Origin: Alteromonadales bacterium alter-6D02 | GTDB lineage: Bacteria; Pseudomonadota; Gammaproteobacteria; Enterobacterales; Psychrobiaceae | Direction: 5' to 3' | Assembly: GCA_002835545.1 (NCBI GenBank) | Contig: PIZK01000007.1 | Coordinates: forward strand, 1-64,000 | DNA length: 64,000 nt | In this document: positions 1 through 9,700 of the stretch, piece by piece | How the letters are laid out: every line of letters starts with the position of its first letter | Numbering within the stretch: position 1 is the stretch's first letter | Notes under the pieces: generated by a model | Databases searched by the model: none | What the model was told of the DNA's origin: nothing | Seen by the model: only the letters and a program-made list of their open reading frames with translations | Translations under genes and position numbers: made by a program

Positions 1-1996
1 CAGTGTTATTAGACCAGAATAACTCAGCTTTATTAGTAAAATTTGAAAACTCTTGGTAACTAAGCTTCGAGCTCATTTTTTCTTTGAGTACAACAACCCA
101 TTTATCATAGAACCGTACTAAATAAGATATATATTTATCTCTTTCAGCAGGAGGATAGTTCGTTATAACAAATTGCTTAACTAAAGGGTGTAACTCGATA
201 TATTTGCTATCTCTTTTCTCTACAATTAAATTAAAACTCCGTAAGGATCGAAGTGCTTTTTGATAGTTTTTGAAATTCAACTCGTCTTTTAAAATCTCGG
301 CGTAATCTTCTTCCGTTTCAGCCACGACCGTTTCAGCTAACGTCCTTAAAACCAGCTTATCTCTTTCATGTAAAGACTCCCACACACTACTTAATACATT
401 CTTCGACATTATCGAAGTGTCGTTCTTGTCAATTGTTGATCCGGTGCCTATTTTATCCAGAAAATCCTTTAATGCTTTCTCTCCTTTTTTTGATTGAGCT
501 AGTATCAAGCTCAGCCAAAGTGCATGTCCGCTTGTTAATGAATAAGCTTTCTTCGCATAACTTACAAGCTTTTCTTTATTTATTCCAATGTCACCATTTA
601 CGAAGTATTCAATAGTATTCTTTTCAGATAACCCAGGGAGGTTTAACTGAATAAATCTAGGTTTAGCGTATTGAATGAATGGCCGGCATGTAAATATAAA
701 TTTAGAATTATGTTCCGCAGACATAGCAACCTCAAAAAGCTCACCTATTCCATTTGTTGGCTCAAAATTCTCAAGGTCTATGTAACTGTCCACATTATCA
801 AGAACAAAGACGGCTTTTTTATTACCCAGCTTTTTAAAAAACAGTTGGATCAATTCACTATCTGAAAAGCCTATTAGGTCATCTACGCTAACATCACAAT
901 TTAGCCGTCTTATCATTGAAATAATTTTATGCTGAAATTTATGATCTTGTTCTTTAAAATCTTTCCATTCAGCAATCTCATAATCAGGCTCATGCTGTAG
1001 GTAGTAAGACGCTAAAGCGGATTTCCCCTCCCCACCAAAGCCAGTTATGAATACAACTCTAAATACATCCGACTTAAGAATGTCCAACTCCCCCTTACGC
1101 CCAACCCAACCAGTTACTTCAGGGGCAATATCGCTTCCATCAATATCTTTATAAAGCGGAGAAAGGGTTTCTGTAGAAGAAACAAGTTGAGAAGGAGAAA
1201 GACTAGGAGTTGATTTTATGGTTATCAGCGACTCAACATAAGGCTGCAACTGAGAGAAATCGTTAATGTCAATACACTCTAGAGCTCGAATTTTTTTATC
1301 TTCAACATTTCGAATATCCTCCTGAATATTCGAAATAAAAAAGTGTCTAGGACCTAAATCTTCTTGCAAATTCGTAACGAAATTGAATAACTCAGTAACA
1401 TAAGGGTCTGTAAATGAAAACCCAACAAACAGCACTGTATATGAGGAAAATAACTTCTTTAGCTGGAAAGTAGATAATTGTTCATTCTTATACAACTCTT
1501 CATACTGGCTACTAAAAACCACACAGTTATCGACCCGATCTATATCACCGTGAAGCTTCAGAACAAACTCTTCTTCCGTATCAATTTTTCCAAGGTTAAA
1601 CTTACTGTCCGGAGTAATAATTTGTTTTATATTAGCACTTGATTCAATTAACTTATCAAAGTTTGTTGTAACGAATCTTCTAGATATTTTTCCAAAAGCA
1701 CTATGTAAATCGCTGGGAGTTGTCTCAGACAACTTTTTTTCAAAGGCAGAAAAAACCGTTTTCCGACTATCTTCGATTTTATCAAGTATATCAAGTGGGC
1801 TCATTATCCCTGACTCAAGTGCTGCTCGAAAAGCATCTGCCTTGTTAATGTAGTCTTTATTCTCTTGCAGCAATTCTGAAACTATTTGCCCCCATCCAGG
1901 CAAACCGCTGTTTATTGATAAACCAGCACCTACAAATACAACTAGCTTGTCATTTTCTATTGCATCTCTTAATTCACCCGGTACCTCTGGATACAT
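1..1996 (-). CDS. SIR2-STAND NTPase, Avs5-like anti-phage defence protein (partial, C-terminus outside window)
   Basis: I translated the minus strand from the ATG at 1996 and found one open frame of 665 codons running off the window edge. Residues 1-260 form a SIR2-like domain: FVGAG at 21-25, TTNFD at 110-114, LHGD at 148-151 and VGFSFTD at 191-197. These are the NAD-binding and catalytic signatures of SIR2_2-type effectors. A STAND NTPase follows, with Walker A GFGGEGKS at 319-326 and a Walker B-like VLDNVD around D400, then a probable winged-helix region near 540-620. SIR2 fused to STAND is the architecture of Avs5 (type V AVAST), where phage sensing through the C-terminal part triggers NAD+ depletion. 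The sensor part lies outside this window. An AAGGAA lies 4 nt before the ATG. No partner gene is visible on the right. The fusion is seen directly; the defence role is inferred from family knowledge. Confidence 0.88.
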   Translation of the reverse strand, partial: MYPEVPGELRDAIENDKLVVFVGAGLSINSGLPGWGQIVSELLQENKDYINKADAFRAALESGIMSPLDILDKIEDSRKTVFSAFEKKLSETTPSDLHSAFGKISRRFVTTNFDKLIESSANIKQIITPDSKFNLGKIDTEEEFVLKLHGDIDRVDNCVVFSSQYEELYKNEQLSTFQLKKLFSSYTVLFVGFSFTDPYVTELFNFVTNLQEDLGPRHFFISNIQEDIRNVEDKKIRALECIDINDFSQLQPYVESLITIKSTPSLSPSQLVSSTETLSPLYKDIDGSDIAPEVTGWVGRKGELDILKSDVFRVVFITGFGGEGKSALASYYLQHEPDYEIAEWKDFKEQDHKFQHKIISMIRRLNCDVSVDDLIGFSDSELIQLFFKKLGNKKAVFVLDNVDSYIDLENFEPTNGIGELFEVAMSAEHNSKFIFTCRPFIQYAKPRFIQLNLPGLSEKNTIEYFVNGDIGINKEKLVSYAKKAYSLTSGHALWLSLILAQSKKGEKALKDFLDKIGTGSTIDKNDTSIMSKNVLSSVWESLHERDKLVLRTLAETVVAETEEDYAEILKDELNFKNYQKALRSLRSFNLIVEKRDSKYIELHPLVKQFVITNYPPAERDKYISYLVRFYDKWVVVLKEKMSSKLSYQEFSNFTNKAELFWSNNT

Positions 1997-2087
1997 ACAA
2001 TTCCTTATGTTGAATAAATAGCTATTAGGGAAGAAAAGATAAATCCTAATTTAGTAAATATAGCTATCATTTATTTACAGATTGCAC

Positions 2088-2117
2088 ATTATATAAGTAA
2101 ATTTTATCTATCGACAA
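2088..2117 (-). promoter_or_regulatory. candidate sigma70 promoter of the SIR2-STAND gene
   Basis: On the minus strand a perfect TATAAT (2093-2088) is preceded, after 18 nt, by TTGTCG, a weak -35. It lies about 90 nt upstream of the start codon in very AT-rich DNA. Position and -10 quality support it, but no transcript evidence can be seen. Confidence 0.4.
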
Positions 2118-2339
2118 GCTAATATAATATTTGTAAGGTGATTCTTAGCCAATAAATGAACTAGAATAAATTAAGCAGTTTTAGGTTTATATTTGAACAA
2201 AAAACAAAAATAGTAATAAGAAACAAAAACAGAATTCTATACAAGCAAGATTGAACATTTTCTTTGAAAACCATCGAAAGCTCTGTACGGCGACGAGTTA
2301 CATTACATTGAGAGTTAAATGCAAGCCAGTTCAATTTAA

Positions 2340-2490
2340 ACTGCGGTGTTGCTCCCCCACTGCCGTCGTTCCGGCAGTGTTTTCAGCCGGGATCTTTTAC
2401 AGCCGCCTCAAACCAACCACACCCAGCCCAAGATTCCCGCTCAAAACACTACGGGAATGACGGAAGGATGCATTGCGGGAGTGACATGAT
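2340..2490. repeat. dispersed intergenic repeat patch (TTCCGGC / GCCGG family)
   Basis: A GC-richer patch in the otherwise AT-rich 1997-2502 gap. It carries CGTTCCGGCAGTG followed by TTTTCAGCCGGGATC, then GGGAATGACGG near 2450. The same theme (CGTTCCGGC, TTTTAGCCGGAATCTCG) recurs at 51.9-52.27 kb and 58.19-58.22 kb. It looks like a non-coding dispersed repeat able to form hairpins. The rest of the gap shows only the promoter described for the upstream gene. Confidence 0.55.
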
Positions 2491-2502
2491 AGAGGATTAC
2501 GG

Positions 2503-3486
2503 TTAATTTGCCATTAAATCCGCTGAGAAGTGCAGTTTTCGCTGATCATCGACGATTATCGCGCTGTAACCATCAAGAGAGTTAATCAATGCTAGTCCTT
2601 GCTTAACTCCTAGTACAAACACACTGGTTGATAGGGCATCGGTCATGATTGATTGTGGTCCGGTGATAGATACACTTTGTACCCCAGTGACGGCATAGCC
2701 GGTCTTGGGGTTGAGAATATGGTGGTAACGGACGCCATCTTGCTCGAAATAGCGCTCATAGTCACCTGAGGTTGATAGCGCTTCATTAATTAATGGCAGT
2801 TTGACTGCTTGTTTATTTTTATTGCGCGGATCTTGAATGCCAACCACCCACGGACGCCCTCGCCTGTCACCTAAGAGTTTGGTATCACCACCCGCAGTAA
2901 CCAGCGCATGCTTTACCCCCTGTTGCGCTAGTAAGCTAATTGCGTTGTCAACGGCGTAACCTTTTGCTATGCCGCCTAAGTCAATTTTAACATTGGGGTG
3001 TGAGAAGAAAATCGTGCTGTTGTTTCTATCTAGCAAGATATTGTTATAGTTGATGGCGATTAGCTGGGAGTCTACTTGTTGGTTAGTCGGTTTAACCTTG
3101 TTGCGATAATCATATAAAAAACCAATACTGGCAAAACTGATATCAAACGAGCCTTGGGTTTGCTTTGCAATCACTAATGACTTATCAATGATTTGATAAA
3201 GTTCATCAGAGATAACTAAGGGCTTTTTCGCCGCTTGCTGATTAATTAAATACAGTTCACTATGGCTTTTATAGGGACTCATTAGGTGATCAATGCGCTT
3301 CATTTCTGTCATCACCGAGGCCATCGCACGGTCAGCGGCGAGCTTATCGTCACTCCATAGCTCAACCCGTACGCTAGTGCCCATAATAGCCTGCTCCTGT
3401 TGATACCAAGCGGCTTGGGCAGTAATATTAACGAGATTTAACGCGATAAATAGAAAGAACACACTTAAATTACGTGAAAACTTCAC
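2503..3486 (-). CDS. apbE: FAD:protein FMN transferase (ApbE)
   Basis: Mg2+-dependent flavin transferase that attaches FMN to Thr/Ser of exported flavoproteins such as NqrB/NqrC or RnfG. From the GTG at 3486 it is 327 aa, normal for the family. A signal peptide (hydrophobic 8-25, ITAQA) precedes the domain. Family motifs are present: DLGGIAKGYAVD at 169-180, AGGD at 198-201, HILNPKTG at 256-263, and D283 in TDALSTS for metal binding. I chose the GTG because AAGGGTG lies 5 nt upstream and the signal peptide starts there. The frame is open up to 3666, but a longer form would overlap the next gene and bury the signal peptide. There is no Cys lipobox, so it is probably soluble or membrane-tethered in the periplasm. 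No flavoprotein target gene is adjacent. Confidence 0.9.
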   Translation of the reverse strand: MKFSRNLSVFFLFIALNLVNITAQAAWYQQEQAIMGTSVRVELWSDDKLAADRAMASVMTEMKRIDHLMSPYKSHSELYLINQQAAKKPLVISDELYQIIDKSLVIAKQTQGSFDISFASIGFLYDYRNKVKPTNQQVDSQLIAINYNNILLDRNNSTIFFSHPNVKIDLGGIAKGYAVDNAISLLAQQGVKHALVTAGGDTKLLGDRRGRPWVVGIQDPRNKNKQAVKLPLINEALSTSGDYERYFEQDGVRYHHILNPKTGYAVTGVQSVSITGPQSIMTDALSTSVFVLGVKQGLALINSLDGYSAIIVDDQRKLHFSADLMAN

Positions 3487-3529
3487 AAAAACACCCTTAT
3501 TGAAAAACCATGCAATTGTGCAAAGTCTG

Positions 3530-3991
3530 CTATAACCAGCGCCTAACACGCTGACAATAATCTTGATATTGCTGACCAAATATAGCCAGTAAAGCACGCT
3601 CTTCAGGCACAATTTGCAATCGATTGAGCACCAATACAAAAAGTGCAACACAGGCGATTGCGGCAAACGATGATAAGTAGATGCCCCACGCGATTAACAA
3701 CAATAACATGCCAAGATACATTGGATTGCGGCTAAAACGATACATACCCGAGGTAACTAGTGTCGAGGCGGCAGGTTTGAGTGGATTAATGGTGGTTTTA
3801 TTGCGAAAAAAGCGCCACACACTGGTTAAATCGATGGCGATGCCTACCAGTGCGATAAATACGGCTAGCATTAGAGTGTATGCAACAAGCGCAGCAGGAA
3901 AAGTGGCATAGGGTTTAACCAACCACATCAGTCCGGCACAAAGCGCCGCCCACACGGGTGGCGGTATTTTATGTTCTAAATGACTTAACAT
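3530..3991 (-). CDS. ICMT/PEMT-like membrane methyltransferase family protein
   Basis: 153-aa membrane protein with about four hydrophobic segments. The C-terminal half has the phospholipid/isoprenylcysteine methyltransferase-like signature: RFSRNPMYLG around 87-96, PEERALL, then FGQQYQDYCQRVRRW at the end. In this family the Arg/Asn-Pro segment and the C-terminal EE...Y...RRW region bind SAM. The substrate in bacteria is usually unknown. It lies 43 bp upstream of the apbE start on the same strand and may be co-transcribed with it, but a functional link is not evident. Confidence 0.75.
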   Translation of the reverse strand: MLSHLEHKIPPPVWAALCAGLMWLVKPYATFPAALVAYTLMLAVFIALVGIAIDLTSVWRFFRNKTTINPLKPAASTLVTSGMYRFSRNPMYLGMLLLLIAWGIYLSSFAAIACVALFVLVLNRLQIVPEERALLAIFGQQYQDYCQRVRRWL

Positions 3992-4040
3992 CTCACCACC
4001 CTGTGTCTTTTGACCCTGTGCCTTTTAACACGATTAGCGC

Positions 4041-4694
4041 TTATGGCGATAACAGCGTGCGCTGCCAGCCATTACCGGTTTGCGTAAAGTAATAGCGATC
4101 ATGTAGACGATCGGCGCGGCCCTGCCATAGTTCAATATGCGTTGGGATCACCTTAAAACCGCCCCAAAATGGTGGGAGTGGAATATCTTTACCCGCATAT
4201 TTCTTTTCAAGTTCCGCCGACTTTTGCGCTAATACTTCACGTGATTCGATTTCTTGGCTTTGATATGACGCCCAAGCGCCTATCTGACTGCCACGAGGGC
4301 GCGAATGGAAGTATTCAAGCGATTCAGCTTCACTAACTCGCTCGACACGTCCTTCAATACGCACCTGACGCTGTAAGATATTCCAATGAAATACCATCGC
4401 TGCTTGTGGGTTTTCCACCAACTCTTGCCCTTTACGGCTGTTGTAATTAGTGTAAAAGGTAAACCCACTGTCATCAAACGATTTCAGCAGCACCACCCGC
4501 GCTGATGGTATCCCCGACTGACTCGCCGTCGCCACCGTCACCGACTCTGGCAACACAATCCCTGCTTCTTTGGCCTGTTCAAACCACTGACCAAACATCT
4601 TAATCGGATCATCCAACACATCGACTTGAATATTCGACCCAGTAACCCCTTGCCCCGCGGTGATTAAACAACGCAGTTTTGTTAATAATGACAT
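4041..4694 (-). CDS. pdxH: pyridoxine/pyridoxamine 5'-phosphate oxidase
   Basis: FMN-dependent oxidase making pyridoxal 5'-phosphate from PNP or PMP; cytosolic homodimer. 217 aa, normal length. Recognisable blocks are RVVLLKSFDDSGFTFYTN and SRKGQEL (FMN binding), ERQVRIEGRVERV-like (here LQRQVRIEGRVERV), YFHSRPRGSQIGAWAS, PPFWGGF, and the C-terminal IELWQGRADRLHDR substrate/FMN motif. The first ~25 residues are atypical compared with E. coli PdxH, so a slightly different start is possible. It sits between recD and the methyltransferase gene on the same strand with short gaps and is probably independent of both. Confidence 0.95.
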   Translation of the reverse strand: MSLLTKLRCLITAGQGVTGSNIQVDVLDDPIKMFGQWFEQAKEAGIVLPESVTVATASQSGIPSARVVLLKSFDDSGFTFYTNYNSRKGQELVENPQAAMVFHWNILQRQVRIEGRVERVSEAESLEYFHSRPRGSQIGAWASYQSQEIESREVLAQKSAELEKKYAGKDIPLPPFWGGFKVIPTHIELWQGRADRLHDRYYFTQTGNGWQRTLLSP

Positions 4695-4772
4695 CTAACT
4701 CTCAAATCCATCAAAATAAGCCATAATCGTTAGCGCGATTATAACCCGTTAATCAAAAATACCAATAACTAC

Positions 4773-6701
4773 TTACAGATATAACGCATCAGCTAAACCA
4801 CTATCGCGCACCGTCTGGCTGCGAGTTGCTTTGGTTAGCACTGCCAGCGGCGTAAATAAATCAACGCGTTTCTTCGCTCGGGTAATACCCGTGTAAATGA
4901 GTTCTTTGGTTAATAATCCGCTCCACTGCTCAGGGAGTGCCATCAACACATGATCAAACTCAGAGCCTTGTGACTTATGAATGGTCATCGCATAAACCGT
5001 GTCATGGCTAGGTAAACGACTTGGCAAAAAGGATTTAATGTTGCCATCGGCCATTTTAAAATAAACCCGACCTTTATTAGGCTCACCTACTGGTGTATCA
5101 ATATCAGGCAGGACAATACCTATATCACCATTAAATAATTGTTGGGCGTGATCGTTACTACTTATCATGACAGGACGACCGATGTACCAAACGCCTTGGC
5201 GACTATCGATTAAGTTAAAGTTTTTTAGCCGTTGCTCGATACGCTGATTCAGCTGCTCTAAACCATATTGACCACCGCGCAAAGGCGTTAATAATTGAAA
5301 CTGGTTAAATAGAGCGAGAACTTGTTCAACATCTTGCTCGGTTTGCACCGTTTTAGCCGCGCGTAAATAATCTTCATAGCCATTGACCGCCATTTGAACA
5401 ATCGCTTGCGGGCTTTGCTCATTGAGCGGATAGAGCTCAATATCATTAAAGCCTTGCTGCCACACACTTTGCAATGCGCCAATGTCGCTGTGATTAACGG
5501 CTTTTGCCAGTGCGCCAATGCCTGAATTGGCATCAAAGCGATAGCTTTTTTGTAATAATGCCAAGCTATTTGATAACGGTGTTGTTTGCTGTGCGCTGGT
5601 GTTTTGCTCGATAGCAAAGCTGGTTTGCTCGGCTAGCCACTGACGCATCGCCTGATCATAATTGGGCTGACCATTGACTAGCCCCTGACAGATATCGGCA
5701 AACACCGCGCCCGCCTCTACCGAGGCGAGCTGATCTTTATCACCTAACAGGATGACTTTAGTGTGTGGGGCAATGGCACAAAAGAGCGCGGCCATTAAAC
5801 TAATATCAATCATCGACGCTTCATCAACAATCAATACATCGACATGCAATGGATTATCTTGATTGTGTTTAAACGCCGTGCGCTTGGGAATAACCCCTAA
5901 CAAACGGTGAATGGTACTGGCGGCACTTGGGATTAACGCTTTAATGTCATCATCGACATCAAGCTTATCAATTGCGCCGCTAATCGACTCGGTTAAACGG
6001 GCAGCGGCTTTACCTGTCGGTGCCACCAGCTCAATCTTAAGTCCCTTATCTTGCGACTGGTGCTGGGATTGTTGCTGGTTCTGTTGTTGACGCTGTTGTT
6101 GATGCATTTGCACCAATAGCGCCAACAGCTTAGTCACAGTGGTGGTTTTTCCGGTGCCGGGACCGCCCGAGATGACACTAAACTGCTGCGCACTCGCAAT
6201 TGCCACCGCGACCTGTTGCCAATCAATGTCGTTACTAGGCTTAAACAATGACTCGAGTAACGGGCGAATCGCTTGTGGGTTAAAGTGCACCGCGCGCTGA
6301 GTTAAAAAGGCGCAAATTTGTTGTTCAAACTGCCAATAACGCTGTAGGTAAATGCGTTGTTTTACCACGGTTAATGGCGCGTTTGTTCCCTGCACTGCAC
6401 TGGCACTAAGCTGTTCTAATAACTGTTGCGGCCAATTGCTCGCTAACGGAAAATCAGCAAAATACAGCGCGACTTCACGATCGAGCAAACCAAAAATTGG
6501 CTGCCTCGATAGCCTGCTGGTGTCGACACAAACATGCCCTAACCCCGATTGATAGCTAGTTAACGCGCTGGCTAACAACACCCATGGATTCGCGTCATGC
6601 TGGGCAATAAAGCGGGCAAATTGATAGTCTAAGGCTCTGATTTTATTATCAGCCACCAGCTTAGATAAAATTGTTAAGATAATTGATGGCTGCTGCATCA
6701 T
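4773..6701 (-). CDS. recD: exodeoxyribonuclease V alpha subunit RecD
   Basis: Superfamily 1B 5'-3' helicase subunit of RecBCD. 642 aa. Walker A GGPGTGKT at 179-186, Walker B VLIVDEASMIDI, ILLGDKDQL, and the C-terminal TIHKSQGSEFD and YTGITRAKK helicase motifs. A Gln-rich insert (Q repeats around residues 200-217) follows motif I and is lineage-specific. Its ATG overlaps the recB stop by 4 nt (ATGA), so translation is coupled. As last gene of recC-recB-recD it sets fast-motor activity and Chi regulation of the complex. Confidence 0.97.
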   Translation of the reverse strand: MMQQPSIILTILSKLVADNKIRALDYQFARFIAQHDANPWVLLASALTSYQSGLGHVCVDTSRLSRQPIFGLLDREVALYFADFPLASNWPQQLLEQLSASAVQGTNAPLTVVKQRIYLQRYWQFEQQICAFLTQRAVHFNPQAIRPLLESLFKPSNDIDWQQVAVAIASAQQFSVISGGPGTGKTTTVTKLLALLVQMHQQQRQQQNQQQSQHQSQDKGLKIELVAPTGKAAARLTESISGAIDKLDVDDDIKALIPSAASTIHRLLGVIPKRTAFKHNQDNPLHVDVLIVDEASMIDISLMAALFCAIAPHTKVILLGDKDQLASVEAGAVFADICQGLVNGQPNYDQAMRQWLAEQTSFAIEQNTSAQQTTPLSNSLALLQKSYRFDANSGIGALAKAVNHSDIGALQSVWQQGFNDIELYPLNEQSPQAIVQMAVNGYEDYLRAAKTVQTEQDVEQVLALFNQFQLLTPLRGGQYGLEQLNQRIEQRLKNFNLIDSRQGVWYIGRPVMISSNDHAQQLFNGDIGIVLPDIDTPVGEPNKGRVYFKMADGNIKSFLPSRLPSHDTVYAMTIHKSQGSEFDHVLMALPEQWSGLLTKELIYTGITRAKKRVDLFTPLAVLTKATRSQTVRDSGLADALYL

Positions 6702-9700
6702 GCGGGTACTCCTGCAAATAAATCATCAAGTTGCTCGATAAATGCTTGGGTTGGGCGGTTACTAAAAATGCCATGGCTCGGATCGTCTCCGTGGCCCATT
6801 CCGCGTAAAAAGAGATAATAAACCCCGCCAAAATGCTGCTCGTAGTCATAATCAGGAATACGCGAACGCAACAGACGATGCAGCGCTAAGGTATAAAGCT
6901 GATATTGAAAGTCATAGCGGTGATCGATCATCATTTGACTTATATTGTGATTATCATAATCACTCGGGCTATCGCCTAAATGGTTCGACTTATAATCTAA
7001 AATGTAATACTTACCCTGGTGAACAAACACTAAATCGATAAAGCCTTTGATCATCCCTTGCACTTGCGAAAAGTTAAGCGCAGCGGCTTGCTTAGAGAGT
7101 GCGTCATGTTTGGCTAACACGGGATTGATATCATCACAGCTAATCGCAGAGATTGGCATGAAAAACTCCATCTCCACTTGCTTATCTGCCATCGATAACT
7201 GCCTTAGGCTAAAGTCATCATCCAGCGCACTATCAAGCACATCAGCGACTAGCTTGACTAAAACATCAAGCCACACCTCGTCAAACTCCGATGCTTCTAA
7301 TAACTCAGCAACTTTGTTACGCAGCTCATCGCCATGGGCGCTAACAAAATCAATTTCTTCAAACAATAAATGCAAAAACGTTCCCGCATGGGCTCCGCGC
7401 GGAAAGCTAAAGATATCTTGGCTTGGCGTTTCTTCAGCAAGGCTATCGACGGTTTCATCAATACCCGCTTCCCAATCAATATCAAATTGTTCGGTGCTGG
7501 CATCCACATTGTCTGTTTTGCTGTGATGCACGGTTTTTGAAAGCGCCGAATAGCTGGTGATCCAATAATCATTTTCAATCACGCTATCAAATTCACACAC
7601 TTGCGGCGTCTCAGTCGATGTCGCTAGCGCCTGATAAGGCATTAAGCGCTCGTTGGGTGGCGAAATTAGCTCAATAAAGGGGTAGTCTGTCGCTAACTGC
7701 GCTAATTTTTCACTTAATTGGTGATAAGTGGTGACTTCTTTACCAAGTAAGAGGTAACCAATCGCACTTTTATGTAAATCAGTTTTGCCATCTTTGGTCG
7801 CGCGGCCAGATTTTAATGGCGCATAGCCTAACCAGCAGTGATGAACACCACGAGTTAGCGCTACATATAATAGCCGTAAATCCTCGGCAAGGCGCTCTTC
7901 GTCCGCTAAGGCCAGCGCTTCTTTACTCACTGATAAATCAACAATGGTTTTATCGTCTTGATGATAAACCGCTTGTTTTGCTTGTTTAAACGCGCAGATA
8001 AACGGCAAAAAGACTAAGTTATATTCCAAGCCTTTGGATTTATGAATGGTGACAATTTGCACCAAATCTTTATCTGACTCCAAGCGTAGTTGCTGTTCTT
8101 GATTGTCTTGTTCGGTCGAATTCACTTTTTCCGCAAGCCAATGCACCAGTGCATGCTCGCCTTGTATTTCAAGGGACTGTTGCTGCAACACCTCACCGAT
8201 ATGTAATAAATCAGTTAGTTGACGCTCACCATCAGGCAAGCTTAGCAACCTTGCAGGAATATGCTCGCGATGAATAAGCTCGCGTAACATCGCTAAAATA
8301 CCGACATCAAGCCAACGCTGATGAAAATGCTCAAAGCGTTCAACACAGCCCTGCCATAAGCGCTCATCATTATTGAGTTGATCAAGCTGTGTCGCGGTTA
8401 GTCCGAGTAAAGGCGTGGCCATGGCGCTGCGTAACAAGCGGGCATTCGTTGGTTCTAGGATTGACGATAGCAAACGCCATACATCACTGACCACGGGCGC
8501 TGAGAAAACACTATCACGATTCGATAAATAAACACTGCTGATCCCCTGCAAAGCAAGTTCACGTTTCACTAAATTCGCCTCGGTGCCGGTCCGAACCAAA
8601 ATCGCAATATCACTGGCGACAACACCTCGCCGCTGTTCGGGCTCATTCCCCTTAGTTGGGGTTATCATTTGCGCTTTATCTTGCTGCGCATCGGTTAATA
8701 ATTGATTGATTTGAGTGGCACAGGCCAAGGCCATACTTTGCTGATAGCTCGCGCTATTAACAGGGGCATCACTAGGAAGTAACCACTGACTAATGGCACC
8801 CTGTTTAACACCGTCCATGGCAAAGTAAGGCTTTTTATTGGCATCTTTGACCGGATGAAATGCAATATCTTGTTGATAAATAAACGGCGCATCACTTTGC
8901 GCAAACAGTGCATTGACCGCCGCGACCATCTCAGTCGATGAACGGTAATTGGTATCAAGGGTGTAATGATTAGGGACTTTGCGACGCGCTTTGATGTAGG
9001 TAAAAATATCCGCGCCTCGAAAACCGTAAATGGCTTGTTTCGGATCGCCAATCATCAACAGCCCTTGTTGAGCAATCTCATCGTCACTCGCTGGGGACAA
9101 GCCATAAATAGTATTAAAGATTTGATACTGCATTAAATCAGTATCTTGAAACTCATCAATCATTGCCAGCGGATATTGGCTACGAATTTTTTGCGCAAGG
9201 CTGCCTTGCTGCGCTTGGCCTAGGGCATTAGCTAAGCCACTTAACAAATCGTCAAAAGATAATAGTGAGGCTTGCTGCTTGTGACTGGCGATATGCGCGC
9301 GCACATAGTCAATCGCTTTAGCCATGATGCTTTCTTTTAAACTGACCGACTGAGTTAAAAAATCATCGATAGCACTGAAAATTGGTAAGCTTGGCGCAGG
9401 CCCGGTTTTGGTTTTCTCAGTCAGCATCGTTTGTGAAAAACGATCAAGGTTTTTACAGATTGTTAAATCCGCTGAATCAGCTTGCGCCCAATGGCACACT
9501 TCATCGAACCATTTCGGTAAGTTTTTACTGCTATAACTGCGCTTATCGATGTTCGCGCCATTAATGCTATCAAGGACTTGCTCACACTGCCCTTGCCACT
9601 GCGCTTTAATCTCATCAAAACTCGCTATCGCTTGGCTTAAACGCTCTTTTAAGCAAAAATCTTCACCACTGTCTTTTATTTGTAAAAACGGATTGGTTAA

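Noticed and set aside
433-865. Two plus-strand ORFs of 60 and 64 aa
   Set aside because: They lie antisense inside the SIR2-STAND reading frame and have no protein-like features.
2251-2460. 69-aa plus-strand ORF
   Set aside because: It is largely made of the dispersed GC-rich repeat and has no ribosome-binding site.
3681-3911. 76-aa plus-strand ORF
   Set aside because: Antisense to the methyltransferase gene with no support.
7047-7526. 159-aa plus-strand ORF inside recB
   Set aside because: Ser/Thr-rich antisense shadow of a conserved recB region.
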